Shown here: positions 17,293 through 25,501 of the stretch, in pieces
How positions within the stretch are numbered: the stretch's first letter is position 1
Layout: each line of letters begins with the position of its first letter
Source of the DNA: Paenibacillus_D tarimensis_A
GTDB taxonomy: Bacteria; Bacillota; Bacilli; Paenibacillales; Paenibacillaceae
Assembly: GCA_041281825.1 (NCBI GenBank)
Contig: CP166298.1
Coordinates: forward strand, 496,001-560,000
Length of the DNA stretch: 64,000 nt
Direction: 5' to 3'
Notes under the pieces: model-generated
Database searches by the model: none
Seen by the model: the letters and a program-made list of their open reading frames with translations, nothing else
Told to the model about the DNA's origin: nothing
Position numbers and translations under genes: made by a program

Positions 17293-18894
17293 TCATACGT
17301 TCCGGTATTTTTTGCGGTATTCCTGCGGCGTCAAGCCGCTCGTTCTTTTAAATTGCTTGGAAAAATGGGAAAAGTTGGAGTATCCTACATTTACAGCGAC
17401 ATCGCTGATTTTGATGTTTGTCCTCTCCAGCTCCGTCCGGGCTTTCGCCATGCGAAGATCAACCATGAAATCGGTCAGCGATTTGCCCGTTTCCTTGCGG
17501 AACAGCCGGGATAAATAAGCCGGATTCAAGTAGACATGTCCGGCAAGCTCTTCCCGGTTCATGTCGAGATGCAAATTCTCCTCAATATACCGCTGCACTT
17601 TGGCGATGGTGACGGACACCTCTTTATCCCGGCCTCCAAGGATCTCGGCAGCCCGGCCGACGAACTGCCGGGTCCACACCTTCATCGCACCCAGCGATTT
17701 CATCGCCTGCTCACCGTCTCTCCACTCGCCTTGGGGGTATACTTCTGCAGTAGATACGGATCTCTTCTGCAGCGATTGGAAAACGAGGTGCACAAGGCCG
17801 AAATAGAATTGGGCCAAGTACGAATGGTCAACCTGCTCAACCTGAAGCTGATGAAACACCTCTTCGATCCGCAGGAGCAGCTCTTGTTTCTTTCCCTGTT
17901 CGATGAGGGCGCTCCATTCCGGCCAATTGGGCGCAGCTAACGGCAGACTGGCCGGTTTATTATAATCAGATAGGTGAAAAACCGTTCCGGTCCGGCCGAT
18001 ATTGCACCATTCCATCTCGGACAACTGCCCGATAGTTGCCGGCAGTTCCCTGGCCGCCGCCGGTACGCCGATATAACAGGAAATAAGGCTGTACAAGTAT
18101 TGTCCGCATTTGCGGATATATTCGGCGCAGCGCTCTTCGAGCAGTCGTTTATACCCTTCCTGCGGAGCGTACAACAGAGCGAACAGCATGCCGTTAGGTT
18201 CCCGAATGACGTGGCCGTCCCAGTCCCTGAGCAGAATTTCCTCCGCTGCGTTCTTAAGCGCATAGGTCATGATTTCCTCATCGCGCGCGCTCCATTCCCG
18301 CTTCCATTCCTCAATGCTGATAAGCACCGGCACAATCGGTTTCGCCATGTTTAGCCGCAGGCCGTAAAGTGCAAACATCGATTCCATCTGCTCCGCTGTA
18401 TCGGCAATTCTCCGGTTGATCACATCCTGCCAGAACCGCTCGATCAGAAGCGGAAGCTGCCGGCTCCATTGTTCGTGATAAACCTCGTACGTTTGGCGGA
18501 AAGCCTCGTCCTGCTCCCGTTCCTGTACGTTCCGGAGCGCCCTTGCTACGCATTCCTTCAGCAAATCATGGTCAATTGGCTTAAGCAAGTAATCAAAGCT
18601 GTCCAGTTGAATTGCTTGCTGGGCATATTTAAAATCGGCATGGCCCGTCAAAAACACCGTTTCCGTTTGCGGGGAATTGGCGTTTACCCAGGCAAGCAGC
18701 TCAATTCCGTTCTCGCTGGGCATGTCAATGTCGGAAATCATGATGTGAACAGGATGTTCGCTGAATATTTGTTTAGCTTCCTCTGCGTCGAGGGCGGAAT
18801 ACACATTGGCAAACGGCAGTGCCGACCAGTCGATTCCCTCTACGATTCCCCGAATCGCTATTTCTTCATCGTCAACGACCAGCAAGTTATACAT
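17293..18894 (-). CDS. response regulator with AraC-type DNA-binding domain (YesN type)
   Basis: A 533-aa response regulator. The receiver domain shows D8, D9, phospho-acceptor D55 (ISDIDMP) and K105. A middle region of about 280 residues without a clear family is followed by two AraC helix-turn-helix motifs in the last 100 residues (ending TPQEYRKKYRNV). It should activate the adjacent sugar transporter when phosphorylated by the kinase encoded upstream. The start is ATG 18894, 8 bases after AAGGAGG. The 11 codons open upstream (MLKDPYVRRKT) belong to repeat copy 3. Confidence 0.9.
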   Translation of the reverse strand: MYNLLVVDDEEIAIRGIVEGIDWSALPFANVYSALDAEEAKQIFSEHPVHIMISDIDMPSENGIELLAWVNANSPQTETVFLTGHADFKYAQQAIQLDSFDYLLKPIDHDLLKECVARALRNVQEREQDEAFRQTYEVYHEQWSRQLPLLIERFWQDVINRRIADTAEQMESMFALYGLRLNMAKPIVPVLISIEEWKREWSARDEEIMTYALKNAAEEILLRDWDGHVIREPNGMLFALLYAPQEGYKRLLEERCAEYIRKCGQYLYSLISCYIGVPAAARELPATIGQLSEMEWCNIGRTGTVFHLSDYNKPASLPLAAPNWPEWSALIEQGKKQELLLRIEEVFHQLQVEQVDHSYLAQFYFGLVHLVFQSLQKRSVSTAEVYPQGEWRDGEQAMKSLGAMKVWTRQFVGRAAEILGGRDKEVSVTIAKVQRYIEENLHLDMNREELAGHVYLNPAYLSRLFRKETGKSLTDFMVDLRMAKARTELERTNIKISDVAVNVGYSNFSHFSKQFKRTSGLTPQEYRKKYRNV

Positions 18895-18900
18895 CGTTTT

Positions 18901-19001
18901 CCTCCTTACATAAGGATCTTTGAGCATGACATAGGGATCTTTGAGTGGAGCTCAAAGTCTCTCTGCTTCTCAAAGTCACTCCGCTTCCAGTCTCTCCGCT
19001 T
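18901..19001 (-). repeat. RBS-bearing repeat, copy 3 (between kinase and regulator genes)
   Basis: On the minus strand: AAGCGGAGAGACTGG, GAGTGACTTTGAGAAGCA, GAGAGACTTTGA, a CTTTGAG/CTCAAAG hairpin, then two tandem 21-base CTCAAAGATCCYTATGT modules and AAGGAGG. Its 5' part codes for the last residues of the kinase (KAERLEAE) and supplies that gene's TGA. Its 3' end is the regulator's Shine-Dalgarno sequence. Confidence 0.85.
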
Positions 19002-20769
19002 TAAGTGTATCCGCTCCTTGTCCTTGCATCAGGCCGGCCAGCGGCAGCCTGATGCTAACGGCAGCACCTTCCTGACCGGTCGGCTTGTGAAATGATATAT
19101 CCGCTTCGCCGTTATAGCGCAGTTTAAGTCGTTGAATGACATTCAGAATGCCAAGCCTGCTCGTTTCCGATGGAGGAAGCGCTTCGCCCTTATTTAAACG
19201 TTCGAGAATCTCTTCCGAAAAACCGACCCCGTTGTCCTGTATCGTAACCGTTAAATAATAGACATCCTGAATCAACGACAGACGGCCTGCGATGACGATC
19301 CGGAACGGCTTGCGCCGGTTAACAAATCCGTGAATGATTGCATTTTCCACAAATGGCTGCAGCAGCAGAGCCGGCAGCGGCAAGGAAAGGATGGGCTCGG
19401 GGATGTCCAATTCACATTCCAGCCTGTTTGGAAAACGGAACTTTTGGATTTCGATATAGTTCCGGATGTGTTTCAGTTCTTCCTCAAGGCTGATCAGATC
19501 GCGATTGACACCCATGATGAACCGGAAGTAGTCCGCCATATAAAGCGCCATTTTTTTAATCGAATCATGATCCTTCAGAGCGGCGAAATTGTACATGATA
19601 TTCAGACTGTTCATATAAAAATGCGGATTAATTTGAGCCTGAAGCTGCATCAGCTCGATTTTTTGCCCGCGAAGCTGTTCCTCGTACATCCCGATCTTTA
19701 ACGTTTTGATTTGTTCCGCCATACTGTTGAACGTTGTGGCAAGAAAAATAAACTCGACGGTTTCGTTCGTCTTCAGACGGACATCGAGCATCCCGTGCGA
19801 AATTTTCTTCATGCCTGCAATTAACTGCTGCAGCGGTTTAAATAACATCCTCCGGATAAAATACAAATACAGCATAAAGATCACAATAATGCCTGCGACG
19901 ATGAAATAAGCCGCTTTCTGGAAATAGGTAAGCCCTTTCATCATATCGCTTTCCGGAATGATCAGGCTGACTGTCATGTCCGCCATTGTGCTGGACCGGT
20001 TCATGACCAAATATTTCCTGCCATCCGATTCGCCGGTAACCGTCTGATAAGCCACGTTGTTTAGAATCAGGTCCGTTAGAGGCACACTCGGTTCTTTATC
20101 CGACAGCGATTCGGCGAGCCGAATTCCGTTGCGCCGGTAAACGGCGCTTTCGCCGATGGCGTTGTCTTCCCACATGATGGACAGCATACCCAGGATATCG
20201 GAAACTTTGATGATCACTCCCGCGTATAAACCCGAGCCTTCCATGACTTCGGTAATTCGAACCAAAAAGTCGGTTCCTTGCATCAGATCGTCCTTGAGCA
20301 GCATCCATCCCTCAGAGGCAACCGGCTGTTCCCGTTCTATGATTTTTGCAATGTTATTTTCAATGATTTTCCGGGTATTTCCGTAGGACAGATCGTATGT
20401 GCTGAGAATAATGTCGTTTTTGTGGAACAGGAAAATTGTATCGATCAAATTGTAAAACCCTCTGTCCCGGTCCAGTTTGTTTTTGATCCGGACCTTCGTC
20501 AGCACATATTCGTCGCTGCCGGCCGGGGAAGACAACAGAAGCGCCGCATCGAGATCCATAAAGGACATTTTGTATAAATAGTCGTCGATCTCCTTCAATT
20601 GGCGGTCGGTCTGGCTGATGAAAATATCGAGTGTGCTGCGATACGTCTCCGACACTTTTTCGCGCACCACATTTTTGGCGTACCAGTTGTTTGCGATCAA
20701 AAAGGCGATGACCGGCAGCATCACGGCAAAAAAACTGACGATGAGCTGCATTTTGATGGATCGTCTCAG
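18976..20769 (-). CDS. sensor histidine kinase (YesM type)
   Basis: A membrane sensor kinase of about 597 aa. Two membrane helices flank an extracellular sensor region, followed by a HAMP linker, the His_kinase domain with phospho-acceptor motif QINPHFYMNSLN, and an HATPase domain with DNGVGFS. Paired with the downstream AraC-type regulator, it probably senses a sugar or polymer product. The start is uncertain. AAGGAGG on the minus strand is followed after 9 bases by CTG (20769); the next ATG is at 20751, 27 bases after the site. The C-terminus is encoded by repeat copy 3. Confidence 0.85.
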   Translation of the reverse strand: MRRSIKMQLIVSFFAVMLPVIAFLIANNWYAKNVVREKVSETYRSTLDIFISQTDRQLKEIDDYLYKMSFMDLDAALLLSSPAGSDEYVLTKVRIKNKLDRDRGFYNLIDTIFLFHKNDIILSTYDLSYGNTRKIIENNIAKIIEREQPVASEGWMLLKDDLMQGTDFLVRITEVMEGSGLYAGVIIKVSDILGMLSIMWEDNAIGESAVYRRNGIRLAESLSDKEPSVPLTDLILNNVAYQTVTGESDGRKYLVMNRSSTMADMTVSLIIPESDMMKGLTYFQKAAYFIVAGIIVIFMLYLYFIRRMLFKPLQQLIAGMKKISHGMLDVRLKTNETVEFIFLATTFNSMAEQIKTLKIGMYEEQLRGQKIELMQLQAQINPHFYMNSLNIMYNFAALKDHDSIKKMALYMADYFRFIMGVNRDLISLEEELKHIRNYIEIQKFRFPNRLECELDIPEPILSLPLPALLLQPFVENAIIHGFVNRRKPFRIVIAGRLSLIQDVYYLTVTIQDNGVGFSEEILERLNKGEALPPSETSRLGILNVIQRLKLRYNGEADISFHKPTGQEGAAVSIRLPLAGLMQGQGADTLKAERLEAE

Positions 20770-20854
20770 CTTTCCCCGCCTCCTTGTTGTTGCATTTATT
20801 TTGAGTCTATCAACGGTTTCCGCAATGAGCAACGGGTAATGGATTCCAACAGCG

Positions 20855-20893
20855 AAAAAGGCCGCAACCGAGAGGTGGACCCCAGTTGCAGCC
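20855..20893 (-). terminator. terminator of the sugar isomerase gene
   Basis: On the minus strand GGCTGCAAC pairs with GTTGCGGCC, followed by a run of five T. It lies just after the isomerase stop codon. Confidence 0.75.
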
Positions 20894-20919
20894 TTTTACA
20901 GATTAGCGATTCATTTACT

Positions 20920-21888
20920 TTATACCCACCACATTTCGCCGAGAGGCTCTTTGATCAGCACTTGCTGCAGGTTTTGAACGGCTTTCGTGAAGCCTTCATT
21001 GACCGACATCAGTCCGTCCTCGTGCTCGATGCTGACGACATAGTCGTAACCGACAAGACGAAGCGCGCTGATGATATCCGCCCATGTTTTCAAATCGTGC
21101 CCGAAGCCTACCGTTCTGAACTGCCAAGCGCGGTCAAGCATTAACGCATAAGACTGCATATCCGTTACGCCGTGCTTGCTGACATTGATCGGATCAATTG
21201 TCGTGTCCTTCGCATGGAAGTGGTGGATAGCGCCTGCGCGTCCCAAAATATGAATCGCCTGGACCGGATCAATGCCTTGCCACCACATATGGCTCGGGTC
21301 GAGGTTGGCGCCGATCGACTCACCGGCCGCTTCGCGCAGACGGAGCAGCGTTGCCGGTGTATGCACCGAAAAACCGCCGTGCAGCTCCAAACCGATTTTG
21401 ACATTCTTTTCGGTTGCGAGCTTGCCGATTTCCGACCAGTACGGAATGACTTTATTTTTCCACTGCCAGTCCAAAATCTCCTGGTAGTCGTTTGGCCATG
21501 GAGCGACAGGCCAGTTCGGATATTTCGCGTCTTCGTGGTCACCGGGGCAGCCCGAGAACGTGTTGACGACCGGCACGCCAAGCTTGGAGGCCAGCTCAAT
21601 CGTTTTACGAATAATAGAGTCATGCTCGCCGGAGATCGCTTTTTGCGGGTGGAGCGGATTTGCGTGGCAGCTTAGCGCGCTGATGGTCAGACCGCGGGAT
21701 TCAACGGCATGTTTGAATGCGTGCAGCTTGCTTTCATCCGCCAAAAGCTCGTCCGGATTGCAGTGTGCATTGCCCGGATAGCCGCCGGTTCCGATTTCAA
21801 CGGCCTCCAGCCCTTGGGATGCAATATAATCGAGCGCTTCATCGAGTGATTGTTGTGAGAAGAGTACAGTAAATACACCAAGCTTCAT
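20920..21888 (-). CDS. sugar phosphate isomerase/epimerase, TIM-barrel family
   Basis: A 322-aa protein of the AP-endonuclease-2-like TIM-barrel family that includes IolE, IolI and other sugar isomerases. Likely metal ligands lie in LELHGGFS, NLDPSHMWW, HFHAKD and the late SIEHED. The enzymes typically isomerise, epimerise or dehydrate small sugars or inositol derivatives in the cytoplasm; the substrate here is unknown. The ATG at 21888 follows GGGAGGG by about 9 bases. It lies upstream of the sugar-sensing kinase on the same strand but is separated by a terminator, so a shared pathway is only a suggestion. Confidence 0.85.
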   Translation of the reverse strand: MKLGVFTVLFSQQSLDEALDYIASQGLEAVEIGTGGYPGNAHCNPDELLADESKLHAFKHAVESRGLTISALSCHANPLHPQKAISGEHDSIIRKTIELASKLGVPVVNTFSGCPGDHEDAKYPNWPVAPWPNDYQEILDWQWKNKVIPYWSEIGKLATEKNVKIGLELHGGFSVHTPATLLRLREAAGESIGANLDPSHMWWQGIDPVQAIHILGRAGAIHHFHAKDTTIDPINVSKHGVTDMQSYALMLDRAWQFRTVGFGHDLKTWADIISALRLVGYDYVVSIEHEDGLMSVNEGFTKAVQNLQQVLIKEPLGEMWWV

Positions 21889-22049
21889 AGATTCAATTCC
21901 CTCCCGTATGGATGGTTTTGGTATTTTATGCTTGTTCACCACCATTATAGCATGCCCCCAATAGACAAGAAACCGTTATCTCCCTGAAAAGCAAGATCAC
22001 ATATAAATTGGCCAAATCGATAATTGCATAGAAAATTTGAATAAGTATA

Positions 22050-22078
22050 TTGTCCCGGTTGGAAATCTGTGGTATGTT
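22050..22078 (+). promoter_or_regulatory. putative promoter of the HtrA-like gene
   Basis: TTGTCC at 22050-22055 and TATGTT at 22073-22078 with a 17-base spacer. The following 100 bases are very A+T-rich with short repeats of ATAGACT/TATAGTC type. Confidence 0.45.
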
Positions 22079-22180
22079 AGACTCTGTTAAATTTCATTAA
22101 TATAGTACCATAGACTTATAATTTTATAGTCTCATAGATTCATAAAATCGTATAATTTTAATGGAGAAGGAGGCGTGCGG

Positions 22181-23296
22181 ATGAAGAAGCAGGTCTATCG
22201 TATTGCTTGCGGTTTAGCGGCAGGCATCCTTTTTTTCACAAGTTTGTCGGTACAGGCAACAACGGCTGCTTCGCCCGGGTTGGAGATGGAAGCCCAATTG
22301 ATTCAGGGTGAGGTCTATGTCAAAGCAAGCTCTTTAACGGCGTTATTGGGAGGGAGCGGGACTTTTAATACAAAGACATCAAATTATACATACAATCCGC
22401 CGGATGATATTCCGCAGGTCATCGAGAAGGTCTCGCCTTCAGTTGTTGCAATTATCGGAAAACCTGCTGCGGCGGGGAACGACGATCGATATCTTTTGTC
22501 ACATGGAACCGGTGTCGTTCTGAAGTCGAATGGTTTGATTGTGACCAACGCGCATGTCGTCAAAGGGATGAGCAGCATTGTCGTCGTCACCGCGAACGGG
22601 GAGCAATATAACGGGAAACGGTTGAACATCGATGAAACGAGCGACTTAGCGCTCATAAAGATAAATGCTTCCGGATTAAAACCGGCCGAATTCGCCGAGT
22701 CGTTATCCGAACTGAGAGCAGGCGAGACGGTCATAGCTATAGGTACACCGGTGTCCTTCTCGCTGCGTAACACGGCAACCGTGGGGGTGCTGAGCGGAAT
22801 GAACCGGTCGGTTTCATCGGCGTACAAACTGCTGCAGACCGATGCTGCAATTAATCCGGGCAACAGCGGCGGTCCGCTTGTTAATCTGAAGGGCGAAGTC
22901 ATTGGCATCAACACGTTGAAATTTGTCCAGGTCGGTGTCGATAGTCTAGGGTTTTCCATCCCGGCCGATACGGTACAGTACGTGATCAGGCATTTTGAGA
23001 AGTATGGCAAAGTAAAACGGGCATCGCTTGGTCTGGAGCTGGAGGAGAGCTGGGCGGCAATTGTCGGATTGCCGACGGAAGAGCCTCTGACCATAACGTC
23101 GGTTAATTCGGAAGAAGCCCGTAAAGCGAAGATAAAAGCTGGCGATGTGCTGTATTCCGCAGCCGGAACGCAAATCAGCAGTATAGTGGAGTTAAATGAG
23201 CTTTTAAAACAGTATTTGCCCGGACAACATATTGAATTAATGCTCTCGTCGGACGGAGATCTTGTAACGAGAAAGCTTACCCTGGTAGAGCAATAA
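22181..23296 (+). CDS. HtrA-like serine protease with PDZ domain
   Basis: A 371-aa exported serine protease of the trypsin-like S1C/HtrA family. A signal peptide (residues 1-30) is followed by a short copper-amine-oxidase-N-like segment (about 38-72) and then the protease domain with catalytic triad H125 (TNAHVV), D155 (TSDLAL) and S229 (GNSGGP). A C-terminal PDZ-like domain (about 270-371) contains KAGDVLYSAAG. It should act outside the membrane on misfolded or specific proteins. The ATG at 22181 lies 7 bases after AAGGAGG. The next gene starts 29 bases after its stop and also has a copper-amine-oxidase-N domain, suggesting an operon. Confidence 0.9.
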   Translation: MKKQVYRIACGLAAGILFFTSLSVQATTAASPGLEMEAQLIQGEVYVKASSLTALLGGSGTFNTKTSNYTYNPPDDIPQVIEKVSPSVVAIIGKPAAAGNDDRYLLSHGTGVVLKSNGLIVTNAHVVKGMSSIVVVTANGEQYNGKRLNIDETSDLALIKINASGLKPAEFAESLSELRAGETVIAIGTPVSFSLRNTATVGVLSGMNRSVSSAYKLLQTDAAINPGNSGGPLVNLKGEVIGINTLKFVQVGVDSLGFSIPADTVQYVIRHFEKYGKVKRASLGLELEESWAAIVGLPTEEPLTITSVNSEEARKAKIKAGDVLYSAAGTQISSIVELNELLKQYLPGQHIELMLSSDGDLVTRKLTLVEQ

Positions 23297-23325
23297 CTCA
23301 TAAGAATAAAGGAGAGTAATTCACT

Positions 23326-25242
23326 ATGCCATTGCTTACATTCAAGCAGTTCGGATTTATTAAAACGATCATGTGCGTGTTCCTTGTATTTGCGATGCTG
23401 CCGCTGCACAGCGCCTACGCCCAGGAAGGAACCAAGACTGAAATCAAATTGACGCCCGGCAACCCAATCGTCCATATTAACGGTGAACCGGTCGAGGTTG
23501 AGCCTCCTTACCTGGAGAGCGGCACCACAATGGTGCCATTAAAGATCATTACGAAGGCGTTCGGAGCAAAATTAAAACTCGAAAAAAATAAAATCATTAC
23601 GCTTACGTACGGTTCGAAAACGGTTGTCGTAACGATCGGATCGAAAGCAGTGAAGGTGAACGGCAAGGGAATGGCATTAACCGCCGCACCGAAAATCGTG
23701 AATAATGTAACGATGGTTCCGCTTAGAGTCATTTCTCAAGCGTTCGGCGCGAAATTAAACATTAGTGCGCAAACGAAAGAGATTACAATTGAGGGCACAA
23801 ACGCCGAACAGACGCCAGTTGGAAAAGTTACGGAACAAATCAACCCGGACGAAGGAAAAACGAAGGTTGGAGACAGCTATTACGGTTGGACAATGAAATA
23901 TCCGGCTGGGTTGGCGATGGTCTCTCAAAGCGATTCGGGAGACTGGGTTCGTTGGGCGGATGCGACGGAAGATGCGATGGTGATCGTAACCTTGAGGGAT
24001 GAGCCGAATGAGCTGACGCGTGAAGAGCTTCGGGGAAAAATCGAAGAGTTGTACGAGTCGAATGAATACACAATTGAGAAACGTTCGGTTACAACCGGGA
24101 ACTTGACCTTTGAAAAGCTGGTCAGCCGGACACGGGACGGGTTATATTTCGAGTACCGAGGCATTCAATCCAATGAAAAGCTGTATATAGTCATTGTAGG
24201 CGTTAATGCGGATTCCAAAGCCGGGCTTAATAAATATCAGGACATGCTGGACAGTTTTACTCCAACCTTCGCGAAGTCGGATCAGAGCATTAAAGATATT
24301 GCGAAAGTAATCGAGGGATATATGACAGTTGTCGATCCGGATTACGGTCTTACCGTAAGCTTGCCGGTCAATTGGCACAGGGATAAGGAATCGGCAACGC
24401 CGGAATTTGTAAGCGAAGACGGCTACTTGGCGTTATCGATCAGTTCTCTTGCAGCCGGAGACACCGCAGATCAGTGGCTGGAACGAAGTAAGAAGCAACT
24501 GGAACAAGATTTCGCCGCAGATTACATCCGAAATATTGAGACCAAGAAGATTCAGATGAAGGACGGCGTAGCGCACATACTCAAACATGAGCATACCTGG
24601 AATCAGAAGACATGGGTCACGGAGTATACCGTCTATCTGGTTGTTGACGGATTCCGTTATCAATTCGAAATGATCTATAACTCCGAAAACGCAAACGAGA
24701 AGGAACGGATGTTTTATACGATCTTTTCATCGATCGATTTGGACACCGAATATATTAAACGTCACTTTGATGAAATGGAAGACGAGTTTGATCTGATCGA
24801 CCGTGATACACGGGTCACAAAAACAAGCCGAAAATATGGTTTCTCCATTTCGCTGCCTGCCTATTGGCATTCGATAAAAAATGATTTTGAAGCGGGTGAG
24901 ATTTTATATGCATCGGCTAGCGGTGTATTTTGGATCGATATATATGAGGACAAATCGCAATATACTATTCAGAGCAGGCTCAAGGAAGCCTTTAGTAATC
25001 AGAGTGAAGAAGGCATGGAAGTAGTCGGAAGCGGCACCGAGCAGATTGCGGGACGTTCCGCGGACGTCATTACCGTCGACTTCAATAAGACCGAAGATGA
25101 AAAGCCATATCGTCTGACGATGTATATCGTGGAAAATAGCGGGCAAGCTTATGTTCTGAGTACAGTACAGTATCAAGCAACATTGACGGAAAGCAACAAA
25201 CAAATCATGGAGGAAACCGTCAAATCGTTCACATTCAACTAA
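23326..25242 (+). CDS. exported protein with copper-amine-oxidase N-terminal domain
   Basis: A 638-aa secreted protein. A signal peptide (about 1-33, ending HSAYAQ) is followed by a copper-amine-oxidase-N (stalk) domain with two related repeats at about 37-80 and 90-145 (TMVPLKIITKAFGAKL and TMVPLRVISQAFGAKL). The rest holds three similar segments of about 150 residues, each with a SLPxxWH or MKYPAGL-type motif. The stalk domain is common in Paenibacillus surface proteins and lacks oxidase activity. The substrate or partner is unknown. Probably co-transcribed with the HtrA-like gene, possibly as its client or adaptor. Ribosome-binding site AAAGGAGAG. Confidence 0.85.
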   Translation: MPLLTFKQFGFIKTIMCVFLVFAMLPLHSAYAQEGTKTEIKLTPGNPIVHINGEPVEVEPPYLESGTTMVPLKIITKAFGAKLKLEKNKIITLTYGSKTVVVTIGSKAVKVNGKGMALTAAPKIVNNVTMVPLRVISQAFGAKLNISAQTKEITIEGTNAEQTPVGKVTEQINPDEGKTKVGDSYYGWTMKYPAGLAMVSQSDSGDWVRWADATEDAMVIVTLRDEPNELTREELRGKIEELYESNEYTIEKRSVTTGNLTFEKLVSRTRDGLYFEYRGIQSNEKLYIVIVGVNADSKAGLNKYQDMLDSFTPTFAKSDQSIKDIAKVIEGYMTVVDPDYGLTVSLPVNWHRDKESATPEFVSEDGYLALSISSLAAGDTADQWLERSKKQLEQDFAADYIRNIETKKIQMKDGVAHILKHEHTWNQKTWVTEYTVYLVVDGFRYQFEMIYNSENANEKERMFYTIFSSIDLDTEYIKRHFDEMEDEFDLIDRDTRVTKTSRKYGFSISLPAYWHSIKNDFEAGEILYASASGVFWIDIYEDKSQYTIQSRLKEAFSNQSEEGMEVVGSGTEQIAGRSADVITVDFNKTEDEKPYRLTMYIVENSGQAYVLSTVQYQATLTESNKQIMEETVKSFTFN

Positions 25243-25253
25243 GACGCATACCC

Positions 25254-25304
25254 AACCGCCGGTTCGTGCCGGGTATTCCGATACCTTTGGCGCAGCCGGC
25301 GGTT
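25254..25304 (+). terminator. hairpin after the copper-amine-oxidase-N gene
   Basis: AACCGCCGG pairs with CCGGCGGTT at the two ends of a 51-base structure, with a weak T-rich tail (TGTTAAATT). The rest of the gap to 25501 shows no clear element. Confidence 0.5.
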
Positions 25305-25501
25305 TGTTAAATTCTATGAATTTATATGTCTCACAGATAGATCTGCATAAACCTCCGCGGAACGAAGCTTAGCCGCCAGAGGACGGCGAAGCCGTTTACG
25401 CTTGTAAAAGTGCGTCGGCCTTTTGTTATATGAGTGGAAACGGGAAAGGCCGTCTGATACACTTGAGTTACAAACTTCGGTATGGAGGATCAAAAACGAT
25501 C

